Program-made: the position numbers and the translations under genes
Source: Pinus tabuliformis
Taxonomy: Eukaryota > Streptophyta > Pinopsida > Pinales > Pinaceae
Length of the DNA stretch: 64,000 nucleotides
Reading direction: 5' to 3'
Assembly (NCBI GenBank): GCA_031772625.1
Contig: CM062820.1
Span: 93,150,421-93,214,420 of the forward strand
Part shown: piece by piece, positions 23,745 through 35,103 of the stretch
Layout of the letters: the number at the start of each line of letters is the position of its first letter
Numbering within the stretch: position 1 is the first letter of the stretch
The notes under the pieces: generated by a model
The model's input: the letters and a program-made list of their open reading frames with translations, nothing else
The model's database searches: none
What the model was told of the DNA's origin: nothing

Positions 23745-24309
23745 TGTTGGGTTGTGTTATATTCTTTCCACGACTAGCCCACGTAGTTAACCGGGGGGTT
23801 AGAGGGGGGGCGGAGCCCCCCCTTTGTTACGCTGATTGTGTAGCGGGGGGGTCATAGGGGGTTTGAGGTGTACCCGTAACCCCACTTTATGGGGTCCAGG
23901 GCAACGCCCTAGAAAATTTTGGTTTTGGACCCTATGCTAGGTTGGGTGGACCCACCTATGGTTTTGTGCATGATTTTCGCCAAACCTTAGACCTTGTTCA
24001 ACTTAGGCGGCGCACATGTTTTTTGGATGCGATGGTTTTTGGTCCATGGTATTGGTTGCGATGGTTTTCGGTCCGTGGTATTGGTTGCGATGGTTTTTCG
24101 GTCCATGGTATTGGATGCTTCGGCATGTATAAATATGTATTATAACATTGAAATGAACATAATGAAAAATCAAGCTGGTAGTCCCGGTTTTGGGATCCAG
24201 GGGAAAATCTCTATGTATATGTGTTTTATGTGTTATTCTCTGGCATTGTTTATTTTCCGTGTTTTAGAATTCATATGCATGTAATTTCTGTATGGGGTTA
24301 AAACCTACA
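23745..24309 (+). repeat. 3' LTR of the first Copia element
   Basis: 565 bp, TG...CA, followed by TCCTT. Compared with the 5' LTR it has an extra segment around 23980-24015 and three rather than two units of the ~33-bp 'gcgatggttttcggtc' repeat (24018-24120). Confidence 0.9.
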
Positions 24310-24314
24310 TCCTT

Positions 24315-26695
24315 GTAGGCTGATTTGAATCCTCTCAAGTGACATGTAAAAGATAGTCTTTATCAGACAACGTTCATAATGCAATAATTCAAACACATCA
24401 TTTTGATGTTTGGACAAACCATTCATGCCTAAGATGATGTGTGAGACATTGAAACGATAGATAATAGAGTGACATTAATGAATATATTAAATTGTGGTCC
24501 TCTTTATATTGCACTCGTGACCACATCGAGTTATGGGATTGTGTCAACATAAATCATTCTCCACACGAGACACTTCTGTTGGTGGCATAAAAATGTAATA
24601 AAAGTTTTCTAATCCATGATTGGAAATGAGTAAGTTATTAATATGGTCGTTACATTAGCATAATAGAATCAAGTTCATAATGGAGTTGTCTATAATGCGA
24701 ATTTTTGGAGATTCCGGTGACGGAATCCGGTGGAAGAAATTGAGGTTAGATCTTGATTTGTTGCAGTTAAAATAGTTTTTTAACTGCATATTTGGATTCA
24801 GCACCTTGAAAAACCCCTGGGACGCTTTGATTGTGCAAAAACTAGCTATCAAACTTGCGATTCCAATAAATTGCAGCCGGATTTTGACTAAAATACCCAC
24901 CGGAAAGGCTTCCAAAAAGTCGCATTATAAACAACTGTGTTCATAATTGTGACTAGGCAAATATTATAATAAATGAAGGTTACTTCCATGAATGATTAGT
25001 TCATTGTTTTTCATATTATTTTCGTATAATAAATAAAAGCGATAATAAAATATTAAGTTTATTTAAAAAATAAAAAATAAAAAATCAATAAATTAATAAT
25101 TGACTTATTTAATATTTAAAATTATATTAAAATTCTAACTTACAATTATATTATAATACATTTTATTTTTTTCCTGCTTTTCCTGCGTTTATTTTATGAT
25201 TCGTGACCATTCTCACGAATCAAAGAAAAAACCATATATAACTTAAAATTATAATAAAATTCTGACTTCAGATTATATTTTAATACTTAATTTTTTTTCT
25301 AAACTTTGTATTATTATTTTTTTGGTATGCTTTTTTTAAAAGTCAGTACATACCATATATAAACTCCAATAAATGGGATTCTTCGATTTTGACACAATTG
25401 AACAAAATACATGGCAAATGAGTCTAGCGGAGGTGGACTTGTTACGTGAAATAGTGTGGGCTATATCACAAAGTTTGAGCGTTTTTAGATATCGTAAGTT
25501 TCGAACTCGTTACATATATATACAACTCCGATAAATGATTGCCGATATATTCCATGCATGTGTTTGGACTGCTATTGTCGGACTTTAGCTTAATGGTTTA
25601 TATAAACCCCTCAATATATATATAGGTTACTTTCTAATATGACACATGATATCTTATGTTTTAATTATTGCGATATGATATGTAACCAGGGCTATAGTAG
25701 TTAACCTGCTACTTAGTTTAAATATATTTTAACTAAATAAAAAAATAACAAAGACAAAATTTTTATCACAAAAATAAAACAATTAATAAAACGTTTTATT
25801 ATTGAATATCACTAAAAATTACTAATATTGTTTATATTAACATACACATATCTATGTGTGTGTTTTATTTTTACTAATACATATAATTTTTTATAATTAA
25901 GTTTATTGAAATATATTTTTAATATAATAATAAGTCACCTTAATTTTAAAATATTGTGAAAAATTTATAATTTATGAAATAGAAATAATACAAAAAAGAA
26001 AAAAAATAAATAAAAAAGTTAAATAAAAAAAATAAAACAAAAAAACAAAAAAATAGAAACTAATAAAAATGGAAGTTAATAAAGAATCCATAATAAGACC
26101 TCAACCAATTACTTTACAAAATAAATAAATTTGAATAATAATAAAAAATAATAAAAATCGAATTCCTAATGTTAAACTATAGAGACAAACTAATACCCAA
26201 TCAAAACCAAAACCAAACTGAATCAATTATAACAAATATAATAATATATATACCAATATCCCATTGTAATGTTTTTAAGGCTTAGAGCCTCTAATTACAG
26301 GGCTATTATAAAAATGAATTATTTGATAAGCTGCAGAGCAGTAGTCCCTGCCTTCATTTGGGTGAACGTTAATGTTAAATGCTAACTTTAAAGACACCCA
26401 AAACCTCCTTTGCTAAGTTTATTCTAGATCGCTAAGTCTATTATCCATTTTAAAGTTGGAAGTAGCTTCTCTCAAAATATAGTACTTGAAAATGAGCTCC
26501 GGATTGATTATAGTTTCAGATATGATTACTTCTGTGCAAAAATAATAACGTGAGGGTATGTATATATTAACGTGCAAAAATAATAACATGAGGGTATGTA
26601 TATATTAATGCAGTAAAGAAATAGACAAACAATTCACAAGACACACACAATTTAGCCGCATCTTGGATCATAACACTAAAATACTAGAGAACAAT
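24315..26695. other. AT-rich DNA, no gene recognised
   Basis: The first ~150 bases continue, on the minus strand, the open frame interrupted by the Copia insertion. The rest, especially 24950-26250, is very AT-rich with A- and T-runs and no motif. The minus-strand frame at 24655-24915 is not recognised. Confidence 0.5.
26535..26610. repeat. Short tandem duplication, ~36-bp unit, two copies
   Basis: 'gtgcaaaaataataacgtga' and the following 'gggtatgtatatattaa' occur twice in a row with one base change. Confidence 0.85.
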
Positions 26696-26828
26696 TTAAG
26701 GACCTTGGGTGCCAGAAATCCAGTCCCCATTTTTTCGGCTAGATGAGAAATACCACAGCCAAAGGCCTATGGTTACAGTAAATCCGATGACGTTATTACG
26801 CCCAGTGTTATCCCAAGAACCTTGCCTT
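26696..26828 (-). pseudogene. Possible membrane-anchor exon of the DUF26 pseudogene
   Basis: On the minus strand, after a possible splice acceptor (tttgcag), one frame reads 'WDNTGRNNVIGFTVTIG', 'LWLWYFSSSRKNGDW' and 'ISGTQGP' followed by a stop at 26696-26698. That is one hydrophobic segment of about 17 residues followed by a basic stretch, the layout of a single-pass membrane anchor. It lies downstream of the DUF26 domains on the same strand, as the membrane segment does in DUF26 receptor-like or plasmodesmata-located proteins. The assignment depends on context and on an unproven splice site, and the reading frame across the join is not established. Confidence 0.4.
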
Positions 26829-26838
26829 CTGCAAACGC

Positions 26839-27562
26839 TGTAATAAACCTTAACACACAGTAACTAAAATCTGAAATACACACAGTAATTAAAATTTGAA
26901 ATACAGAAGCCTGAACATTAAATCGGTACATACCTTAACTGCTGCTGATCTTGCTTATGTCTGGTGAATCTGCTGCTGGTGATGCTGTGGTTAATTTGAT
27001 CAAATTTTCGAGAGGCCAATACCTCCCAACCGGACGGAGCAAACCTAGCTGCTCAATCCAGAAAGCTTCTCCACAGAAGCTCTCTGTCCCTCCGTGCCCA
27101 GAGCCTCAGATCACTCAAAGCTCTTCAATGGATAATCCCCTTCTCCCAGTTTCCTCTGGTGGATTTATGCTTCTCATCCTCTGCTGCCCCTCTCCGGTTT
27201 TCCCCCCCCCCTGCATCGGTCCAGAATAGCGATATATATAGGCAGGCTTGGCGGTGGCCACCCTCCTGCTTCCGGCCACCGCTCTTCTCCCTCTTGACAC
27301 CTTCCGCATGCAATTCAATTCTCTCATATCCTGTCCTGGCAGCGCCGCTCTGCTATAACTTCTCAGCTGGTTGGGCGCGCCATCATTAATGGTTTCAGTG
27401 ATGGTTCTGGTAGGTTATCGCATACATCTTCATGAATCTATTTATTTAGCTTATAGCATATGGACTTTATATATAATCTGTAAGGTTTCAATTATATACT
27501 TTATAATATCTCTATTTATAAAGTTTCATTTACACTTTATAATATTTACATTATATAAGGTT

Positions 27563-27614
<52 letters not shown>

Positions 27615-27745
27615 TTTATAACTTTTACATTATATACGGTTCCATATATATATATACTTTATAACTTTTACATTATATAAGGTTCCATATATATATATAT
27701 ACTTATAACTTTTACATTATAAAATTCAATTATATATTTTGTAAA

Positions 27746-27793
<48 letters not shown>

Positions 27794-27952
27794 AAGTCTA
27801 ATTATATATTTTATAAAATTTTAACTTATATATGTTTTAAATTTAAATTGTATTTATAAACTTAACATACTTATAGTTTAAATTTCCTCACAATTGGTTT
27901 TATTATAAGTTTAAAACTTTATAAAATGGATTAATTTAGCTGGGTTGTTACA
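26839..27952 (-). repeat. LTR of the 3.1-kb element (3' LTR in element sense)
   Basis: 1114 bp, TG...CA. A GC-richer block (about 26950-27400) is followed by AT-rich sequence with long TA runs (27568-27612 and 27751-27790). Open frames inside it are present in both LTRs and have no recognised content. Confidence 0.95.
27568..27790. repeat. TA microsatellites inside the LTR
   Basis: Several (TA)n runs separated by copies of 'actttataacttttacatta'. The second LTR has shorter runs in the first block, so this is where the two LTRs differ in length. Confidence 0.9.
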
Positions 27953-27986
27953 TACTCCCCCCCTTCTGAGAACTTCGTCCCGAAGT
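27953..27986 (-). promoter_or_regulatory. Polypurine tract and palindrome of the 3.1-kb element
   Basis: The minus strand reads AGAAGGGGGGGAGTA directly before the LTR. The palindrome 'acttcgtcccgaagt' (27972-27986) lies next to it, as at 4501-4515 in the 11.4-kb element. Confidence 0.8.
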
Positions 27987-28848
27987 TTAGAGTTTTAGGG
28001 TCAAGGTTTTTGATGGACATGACCTTTTCTATCCCGGTCCCCAAGCTATTCAAAATCATCCTATCCTTCCTAATCTCTTCCACTCCCATCCTATCCGTCC
28101 TCTACTGGAGTATGCCGTGGCGTCAGTTTCACTGATCTAACCATTCATAACTCTAAGGTGACAGCGTCGGTTATACCGACCTGATTCTCAGTAGGCATCC
28201 GGCAGTCATCATCACACGTCTAGGGGAGCGTGACTCGCACAGTCCTCCCATGACCCCAGGGTTCGAAGGATAAACGGTGGGTAACACCTCCACCCCTCCC
28301 AGTAAAATTTGGCTGATACCTTATCATAGAATCACTTTGAGCTTTAACTGATCTGAGGCTCTGTCATCACGTGGTCATCTCGAAAATTGGATCAATTATC
28401 TGCAATCATAGTTTATCTGCAAGTTTATCTGCAATCTTACACTTACCCAGCATTTGTAAAATGTGCATCAGCATATTCGAAATAACTTATGTATTATCTT
28501 CATATGATACTACAGCATAACAGAATTTTGTCATTTTCTATGCATGTATTCTGACTTTTCTTTAGGATGTATTCACTTCCTGTCTTCTATTTCAGTTGCT
28601 CATTTTTGACATGCATAAATAAAACAGGTTTATATTGTTTCAATTTCTACTAGAAGCAAAATCATTTAACGGCCTTAACTTTACTTCAACATTTATAATT
28701 TAGTAAAATAATGACATATATTGTTTTGGTATCCATGTACCAGCAGGAATTAAACACATATTATTTTGGTATCCATGTACCAGCAAGAATTTAAACATAT
28801 ATTATGCCACAAAGTTTCATGTTTATCACTAATCATTCAAATGTTTTT
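27987..28848. other. Internal region of the 3.1-kb element
   Basis: Under 1 kb, without an open frame of note. It should contain the packaging signal of a mobilised RNA, but nothing identifies it by sequence alone. Confidence 0.6.
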
Positions 28849-28863
28849 GGGTCTCTGATACCA
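28849..28863 (-). promoter_or_regulatory. Primer binding site of the 3.1-kb element
   Basis: The minus strand reads TGGTATCAGAGACCC, two bases from the LTR, with the first eleven bases matching the initiator-tRNA-Met site. Confidence 0.9.
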
Positions 28864-28865
28864 TC

Positions 28866-29733
28866 TGTAATAAACCTTAACACACAGTAACTAAAATCTG
28901 AAATACACACAGTAACTAAAATCTGAAATACAGAAGCCTGAACATTAAATCGGTACATACCTTAACTGCTGCTGATCCTGCTTCTGTCTGGTGAATCTGC
29001 TGCTGGTGATGCTGTGGTTAATTTGATCAAATTTTCGAGAGGCCAATACCTCCCAACCGGACGGAGCAAACCTAGCTGCTCAATCCAGAAAGCTTCTCCA
29101 CAGAAGCTCTCTGTCCCTCCGTGCCCAGAGCCTCAGATCACTCAAAGCTCTTCAATGGATAATCCCCTTCTCCCAGTTTCCTCTGGTGGATTTATGCTTC
29201 TCATCCTCTGCTGCCCCTCTCCGGTTTTCCCCCCCCTGCATCGGTCCAGAATAGCGATATATATAGGCAGGCTTGGCGGTGGCCACCCTCCTGCTTCCGG
29301 CCACCGCTCTTCTCCCTCTTGACACCTTCTGCATGCAATTCAATTCTCTCATATCCTGTCCTGGCAGCGCCGCTCTGCTATAACTTCTCAGCTGGTTGGG
29401 CGCGCCATCATTAATGGTTTCAGTGATGGTTCTGGTAGGTTATCGCATACATCTTCATGAATCTATTTATTTAGCTTATAGCATATGGACTTTATATATA
29501 ATCTGTAAGGTTTCAATTATATACTTTATAATATCTCTATTTATAAAGTTTCATTTACACTTTATAACTTTTACATTATATAAGGTTCCATATATATATA
29601 TACTTTATAACTTTTACATTATATACGGTTCCATATATATATATATACTTTATAACTTTTACATTATATAAGGTTCCATATATATATATACTTATAACTT
29701 TTACATTATAAAATTCAATTATATCTTTTGTAA

Positions 29734-29784
<51 letters not shown>

Positions 29785-29942
29785 AGTCTAATTATATATT
29801 TTATAAAATTTTAACTTATATATGTTTTAAATTTAAATTGTATTTATAAACTTAACATACTTATAGTTTAAATTTCCTCACAATTGATTTTACTATAAGT
29901 TTAAAACTTTATAAAATTGATTAATTTAGCTGGGTTGTTACA
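28866..29942 (-). repeat. LTR of the 3.1-kb element (5' LTR in element sense)
   Basis: 1077 bp, TG...CA, followed by AACGC. It is the partner of 26839-27952. Confidence 0.95.
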
Positions 29943-30204
29943 AACGCTCTCATGACATCTCAGTAAACAGTGTTTTAATCCACTAAAATTAAATCCTTAC
30001 AAAACAAATATAACCCTAATCATTCTAAAACAAGTGAAAGAAAATACTGGATGTCGGGTGGGCCTTTCTCGGCTAGAGATTGCTCCCATCTTTGCTTTCT
30101 GTGAATTTGCACAAGATATCTCAGTAAATTGGCTATGCTTTAGTTGGCGAAAATGAAAATGTTACAAAGCTATTATATACTCCCTATTATTGTTAATTAT
30201 ATGA

Positions 30205-31155
30205 AAGAAATACCTCGCAATCTAGAAATTTCTGCTTGGGTGTCCGGGAGAGAACGTAAATGTTGAAAAATTCAAAAAAATCGTAACGCAAATAGCATTT
30301 GTCACGTAAGAATTGAGCCCGAAGAGCTCCAGTTTGGCATAAGAATATATATTCCAAGGCTGTTTGGGACATGTCCCCAACGCTGAGCTAACCGTAGATA
30401 TGCCATGTTAAATTCGAAGGCGCACCCACTAAATTTGCAGTAAAAAGTTTGGGAGTCCACACAACTTTAGTGATAATATTTGAGAGCAGGACATTTATAG
30501 GTTTTTAAACTCTTATGGCTGACTGCTCTTGCCACTGTTGCAAGAAACCTCTGATGGAATAATCTACAAATTCTCCAGATAGTTGTAAGTATCATTATTG
30601 CCATAGCGTAAGAAGCAGCCGTTTAGATGAATGACTCGAGAAGTGTGGTAGCATTTGTCAACAAGGTTGAGATGAATTCGGTCGTTAGGCACTGTTTGCA
30701 AGCGGAGGAACTTAAATCTCCCCTGCACTGGACTACCCCATAAACCGCACTGTTGCATTTGCCCCCTCCGCAACACTGGAAGTATTGAATCCTACGGTAT
30801 TAAAATTCTCCACCAATGATTCCAAAACTTTGTTAGACTTTGCTGGAAGACAATACTGTTTCTATTTTCGTTCTTTCCGCAATAAGACCAAACTGCAGTG
30901 GTAAAAGTCCCCAGTCTTTCTATAGATTTGTAGTAATTAAAGTTATGATAGTCGTAACGTAAGAGGCAGCCGTTTAGTTGATTGTATACATAAGGGCCAC
31001 TGCATCCCATAAACAACAATATTAAATCCTACGTCACCAACACTATAAAGATTGAATGCGCTGTAATAAACATCCGTCACCAGTCTTTCCAAAACCTAAT
31101 TTACATTACGCTGTAACGCACTACCGTTCCTATAATTCTGGCAATAGCTTGAAAC
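30205..31155 (-). pseudogene. DUF26 (Gnk2/stress-antifungal) multi-domain protein, broken
   Basis: Three DUF26-like stretches follow one another on the minus strand. Domain 1 (about 31152-30930) has 'SYCQNYRNGSALQRN', 'VLERLVTDVYYSAFN' and 'VVYGMQ', lacks the Cys-rich middle, then ends 'QLNGCLLRYDYHNFNYY'. Domain 2 (about 30900-30563) has 'NKVLESLVENFNTVGFN', then, after a frameshift, 'VYGVVQCRGDLSSSACKQC'. That is the diagnostic C-X8-C-X2-C motif. It ends 'HLNGCFLRYGNND'. A third, weaker copy (about 30440-30205) ends 'DKCYLRYDFFEFF'. DUF26 proteins include ginkbilobin-2, a secreted antifungal lectin of Ginkgo seed, and the outer part of cysteine-rich receptor kinases. Frameshifts, an in-frame stop in domain 1 and a deletion make this a pseudogene. 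A membrane-like exon lies beyond the inserted LTR element at 26696-26828. I see no kinase and no signal peptide. Confidence 0.82.
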
Positions 31156-31282
31156 GGTATTGATGTAACGGTATTGATGTACTAATCAAAAGTGAGTCAC
31201 AGTCGAAAACATATTTTTTTTAAGCCGACAAATCTGCTACAGTATTATAAAGAAACCTCACCATAAAAAAACTATCGGCTTA

Positions 31283-31326
31283 ATAATACATAAAACACAA
31301 TACTGTGTTTACAATTATCAACGCAT
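31283..31326. repeat. Fragment of a dispersed repeat, shared with 13935-13985
   Basis: The core 'gtgtttacaattatcaacgc' is identical in both places. The second Copia element begins immediately after this core, so it inserted into a member of this repeat family. Confidence 0.7.
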
Positions 31327-32273
31327 TGTTGGGAATTTTTGATAGTTCCAAACAAAAACTGAACAGAGAGTAATACTCTATTTTGAACACAAAGGAACAA
31401 AAGAAATGTTTCCAGAGCACATAGTTTTACACACACAAAAGATTTCTGTTCATTAATGAGACTGACTGTTACAAAAATTATCTTCCTCTTCCAAAGGGAT
31501 TTCACCAACAGAACTGCTTCAGATGCAGTTAAAAAAAAAAAACTTCACTGTCTCCCTGGAAATTACTCTGTCTCTGCTGGAAAAAAAATACACTGTAAAA
31601 AAAAAAACTTCACTGTCTCCCTGGAAATTACTCTGTCTCTGCTGGAAAAAAATACACTGTCTTTGCTTGCAAATTTCCTTTACACTGCTGTGTGTAAAAA
31701 AAATTCATTACATTCGCATTCCGCTGCGTATTCCCTTTCTTTTGCATTACATTACATCCTCAAAAAAACCATTCGCGCGCTGCTGCACTACATTGCATTT
31801 CATAGTCAACGAACAACAAAAACAAAGAACATAACATTTTGTTTTACTTGTGCCGTAAAAACAAAAACTACTTCCGTGAATAGAAAAATAATAAAATTAA
31901 ATATTTTACCTACATTTACCAATTGCCGTAAGTTTATATTAATTGCATTCAATATGGTGGTCAGCCAATATCGCACGGAAGATCTTTTGGGCTTGGAGGT
32001 CCTCCCGATAACAACAAAAAAAAACATGTGCCGCCGCTGCCATAACCGTTGATCTGCCCCAAATTAATTGGACGACTGTTGATAATATCGCAAGGCCCTT
32101 CCTTGCTGAACTTTACGCGCCGGGGAATGGTGGTTTTGGCAAGGACTGCTCAGACACATGTCCATCGTTGATTGTGATTGCTGCCTTCAGAGGAAAATGA
32201 CGATACAACAAAAGGCGGTGCGGGGAAGGAACTGGCGGTTTTGATCTGCACGGCAGTTGAAATTACCATTTCA
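31327..32273 (-). repeat. LTR of the second Copia element (3' LTR in element sense), complete
   Basis: 947 bp, TG...CA, with an internal duplication around 'cttcactgtctccctggaaa' near 31545-31650 that the other LTR has only once. The pol stop codon TGA overlaps the first two bases of this LTR on the minus strand. Confidence 0.9.
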
Positions 32274-33157
32274 ATACTCCCCTTTAATTTCAACTGTTGG
32301 GCTATCAGTCATACCTAGACATTTCCTCAAAAACTCAAAACTTTTCTGCCCCAATTGTTTGGTCAAAATATCTGAACCTGCTCCTGAGTTCTGCAGTGTT
32401 GTAAAACAATTTCTCCATTGTTTGCCAATTCCCTGATGTAATGAAACTTTGTGTCAATGTGTTTCGTTCTCTTATGAAACACAACATTCTTGGATAATTC
32501 AATAGCTGAGCTATTGTCACAAAAAATCACAGTTCCTTTTGCTTGTTCTTGGCATAAACTCCTTAACATCCTTCTCATCCAAATTGCTTGACATGCTGCT
32601 GCTGTAGCTGCCACATATTCTGCCTCTGCTGTAGACAATGCTACAATAGGCTATTTTTTAGAAGCCCGTGAAATGGCTCCTGAACCCATGTGGAAAACAT
32701 AACCGGATGTGCTTTTCCGATCATCTACACTTCCAGCCCAATCACTATCAGTGTATCCAATTAAATCTGAACATTCTGAAGTAGTATATAAAATGCCAAA
32801 CCTTTTAGGACCTTTAAGATACCTTAGAATCCTTTTTACTGCCTGCCAATGTGCTTCTTTTGGCCTCTCTATGAATCTGGAAATCAAACTAAAAGCATAC
32901 ATTATATCCGGCCTAGCTGCAGTCAAATACATGAGGCTGCCAACTATGCTCTTGTACAAACTAGGATCAAAATCCTTGCTGCTGTCCTCTTTGTTGAGTT
33001 TTAATCCCATCACTATAAGAGTGATTGCTGCTTTGCTCTACTGCATTTAAATCTTTCCAACACTTCATTAACATATTTCCCTTGTGAGATAAAAATCCCA
33101 TTTCCATTTTGTTCTACTTCTATTCCTAAGAAGTATCTCAGCAAACCCATGTCAGTC
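32274..33157 (-). pseudogene. Copia pol, C-terminal part (end of RT and RNase H)
   Basis: The minus-strand frame picks up at the CAGTC target site with 'TDMGLLRYFLGIEVEQ', continues 'ISQGKYVNEVLERFK', shifts frame near 33035, then reads 'LYKSIVGSLMYLTAARPD'. RNase H carries 'GYTDSDWAGSVDDRKSTSG', a stop at 32651 (in place of a residue before 'PIVALSTAEAEY') and 'CDNSSAIELSKN'. The C-terminus reads 'LRKCLGMTDSPTVEIKGEY', with its TGA running into the LTR. RNase H removes the RNA template during reverse transcription. Confidence 0.9.
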
Positions 33158-35103
33158 TGTTTGGTCAATTTAGTGTGTTCTAAATTGCTGATTAAAATGT
33201 CAATCGGGGATTCGTAAACTGACGAAGTGAAGTGTACTATATGTACAAGATAACCATTTTCTTAGCCTTTTTGTCGTTTTTGAGTTTTTTTAGTTTGTTT
33301 TAGGATTTATCTTTTATGGATTCCCTAGTGTGTGTGATGGTGAAAATGAAAGTTAAGTATGGATGGTAATGGTGATTTCTACAGTGATTTTCCAAACTTA
33401 AAAGTGTTAAAAAAGAAAGCTCTAAACTAACTGTAATGAAATCAATTCTTAAGAGGAAGTAAATGTATCAAACAGTGAACTAATGACAATGGCCCAGTAT
33501 CCTTGCTGCTGTATGAAAAAGAAAGTAAAAACTGAACTTAAAGCAACTAAAAGACTGAAAGCAAAGCAACTAATTCACACTACTTAAACCCTTCTGATCC
33601 TTTACCCTTCAACTCAATCTGCCTTATGGGAAGCAATCATGAACAAGTTAAGCAATATGACATCTAAATTGCAGGAAATTAAATTGCATAAAGGAAACTA
33701 ATCACACTACTTCAACTCTTCTGATCCTTTACCCTTCAACTCAATCTGCCTTATGGGAAGCAATCATGAACAAGTTAAGCAATATGATATCTAAATTGCA
33801 GGAAATTAAATTGCATAAAGGAAACTAATCACACTACTTCAACTCTTCTGATCCTTTACCCTTCAACTCAATCTGCCTTATGGGAAGCAATCATGAACAA
33901 GTTAAGCAATATGATATCTAAATTGCAGGAAATTAAATTAAACCATACTACTATAAGTAATATTCTGATTCCTTACTAATATAGTCACTTGACTATAGAA
34001 AGAAACCATAAACAAATGAGTAGTATGATGTCTAAGTAGCAGAAAAATAAATAAGCAAAACACAAATTGAAAAATGACAGTTCTGGAATTAAACTTCAGA
34101 AAATGAAAATTAGCAGGAAGGACAAGATGATCTCATATGTCAGTAGTTATCTAAAAAAATATGTAAATCCGCCCGTGCTACCTACAACAAAACCTGTAAA
34201 AGAAGCACTGATCAGCTAACAGTTAGAAAAGAAACATAAAGGAAATATAGACAACAATGATCATTAGAACAACACACTATATATACAAGCAATGATTGAA
34301 AGAAAACAGTAAATGAAAGCAAGTCGAAACTATACAAGGCTCTGGTGTACAGGGGCCCTCTACAACCTCGGCCAGTGAATCACTTAATCACAAATCCAAT
34401 TCAGAAAAACTGTCTTCTCATGTATTCAAAATAAAATGCAGTACAGTGGGTGACAACAGTCGAAATTACAATATGAAAGCTAATCCTTCAGCGTATATCA
34501 ACGCGTTATTTATAAGAAAAAGATGTTGCAACTAATTCCTAGATTTATGCTGCTAAAAGACACGTAAATCCCTTGAGCCGAGATTTAGCGTGGTGGTCAT
34601 GAATTCATAGAGTGGTGGCTGCTTGGTTTAGTTCACGGGCTGCTCTCCAGGTGTGCCAATACCTCCAAAAACTAAGGATCGTGCCCCGCAAACCTTCGCG
34701 TGGGCAAAACGGAGCCGTGCCACCGCAAAATTCTTCATTTGGCCCTTCCTTTGACCATTGTTGACCGCGATTGTTTATGAATGATTTGGCTGATCTGAGG
34801 GGACACACCCTATGTACACGTCACGTGCAGCTTACCCATGTGGCTGGTTTCTCCATCGGACACCTGTAGCATAGCCTTTAACAAAATGGCTGTGGAAACT
34901 TGGGCTGGCTGCGGAAAGTGACAAGTTTCCGCAGCTGCTTGAACAAAAATCTAAATCAAACAACAGTCATAAGCATAGTTAGGAAACCATTCCATAAGTT
35001 CTTTTTAAACTATTATGCAATGATTTGACAGCTTGGTGGACGAAGTAAATGGAAAAAGAAGGCTGAAAGGGTATATAGGGAAGTGCAGGTTTGGGACTCA
35101 ACA
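33158..35103 (-). repeat. LTR of the Gypsy element (3' LTR in element sense)
   Basis: 1946 bp, TGTTTGG...ACTCAACA. It includes three ~126-bp tandem units and, near the end, the words 'ggctgcggaaa' and 'tttccgcagctgc'. A 67-codon open frame at 34605-34808 occurs in both LTRs and is not recognised as a gene. Confidence 0.95.
33570..33945. repeat. Tandem repeat in the Gypsy LTR, ~126-bp unit, three copies
   Basis: 'cttctgatcctttaccctt' occurs at 33591, 33718 and 33844, each time followed by 'ttatgggaagcaatcatgaa' and 'gcaatatga'. The same three units occur in the other LTR at about 44300-44680. Confidence 0.9.

Larger units (their letters stand above)
19136..24309 (+). mobile_element. Ty1/Copia LTR retrotransposon, complete but defective, 5.2 kb
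   Basis: LTRs at 19136-19652 and 23745-24309 begin TGTTGGG and end ACCTACA, and TCCTT flanks the element on both sides (19131-19135, 24310-24314). A primer binding site follows the left LTR and a purine tract precedes the right LTR. The interior encodes gag, protease, integrase, reverse transcriptase and RNase H in Copia order, but with several stops and at least two frameshifts. The N-terminal gag resembles Tnt1/Tork-type elements; I assign that lineage only tentatively. The copy cannot make its own proteins. Confidence 0.95.
26839..29942 (-). mobile_element. Small non-autonomous LTR retrotransposon, 3.1 kb
   Basis: Direct LTRs at 26839-27952 and 28866-29942 start TGTAATAAACC and end GTTGTTACA, and AACGC flanks the element on both sides (26834-26838, 29943-29947). 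A primer binding site and a polypurine tract show that it lies on the minus strand. The interior is only 913 bp and has no coding region. It sits between the DUF26 domains and the putative membrane exon of the DUF26 pseudogene, in the same orientation as that gene. Near-identical LTRs point to recent insertion; the main differences are in TA-repeat length. Confidence 0.95.

Noticed and set aside
26951..27389. Open frames of 60-90 codons on both strands, repeated at 29014-29352
   Set aside because: Again LTR sequence. The frames differ between copies through small changes, and no domain is recognised.
31456..32052. 198-codon open frame at the end of the second Copia element
   Set aside because: It lies within the LTR, begins in a duplicated A-rich stretch, and is not kept in the partner LTR (49404-50022), where the frame is broken differently.
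33570..33945. Regular ~126-bp repeats considered as a CRISPR-like array
   Set aside because: The whole unit is repeated with no unique spacers, it lies inside a plant retrotransposon LTR, and the same array occurs in the partner LTR.
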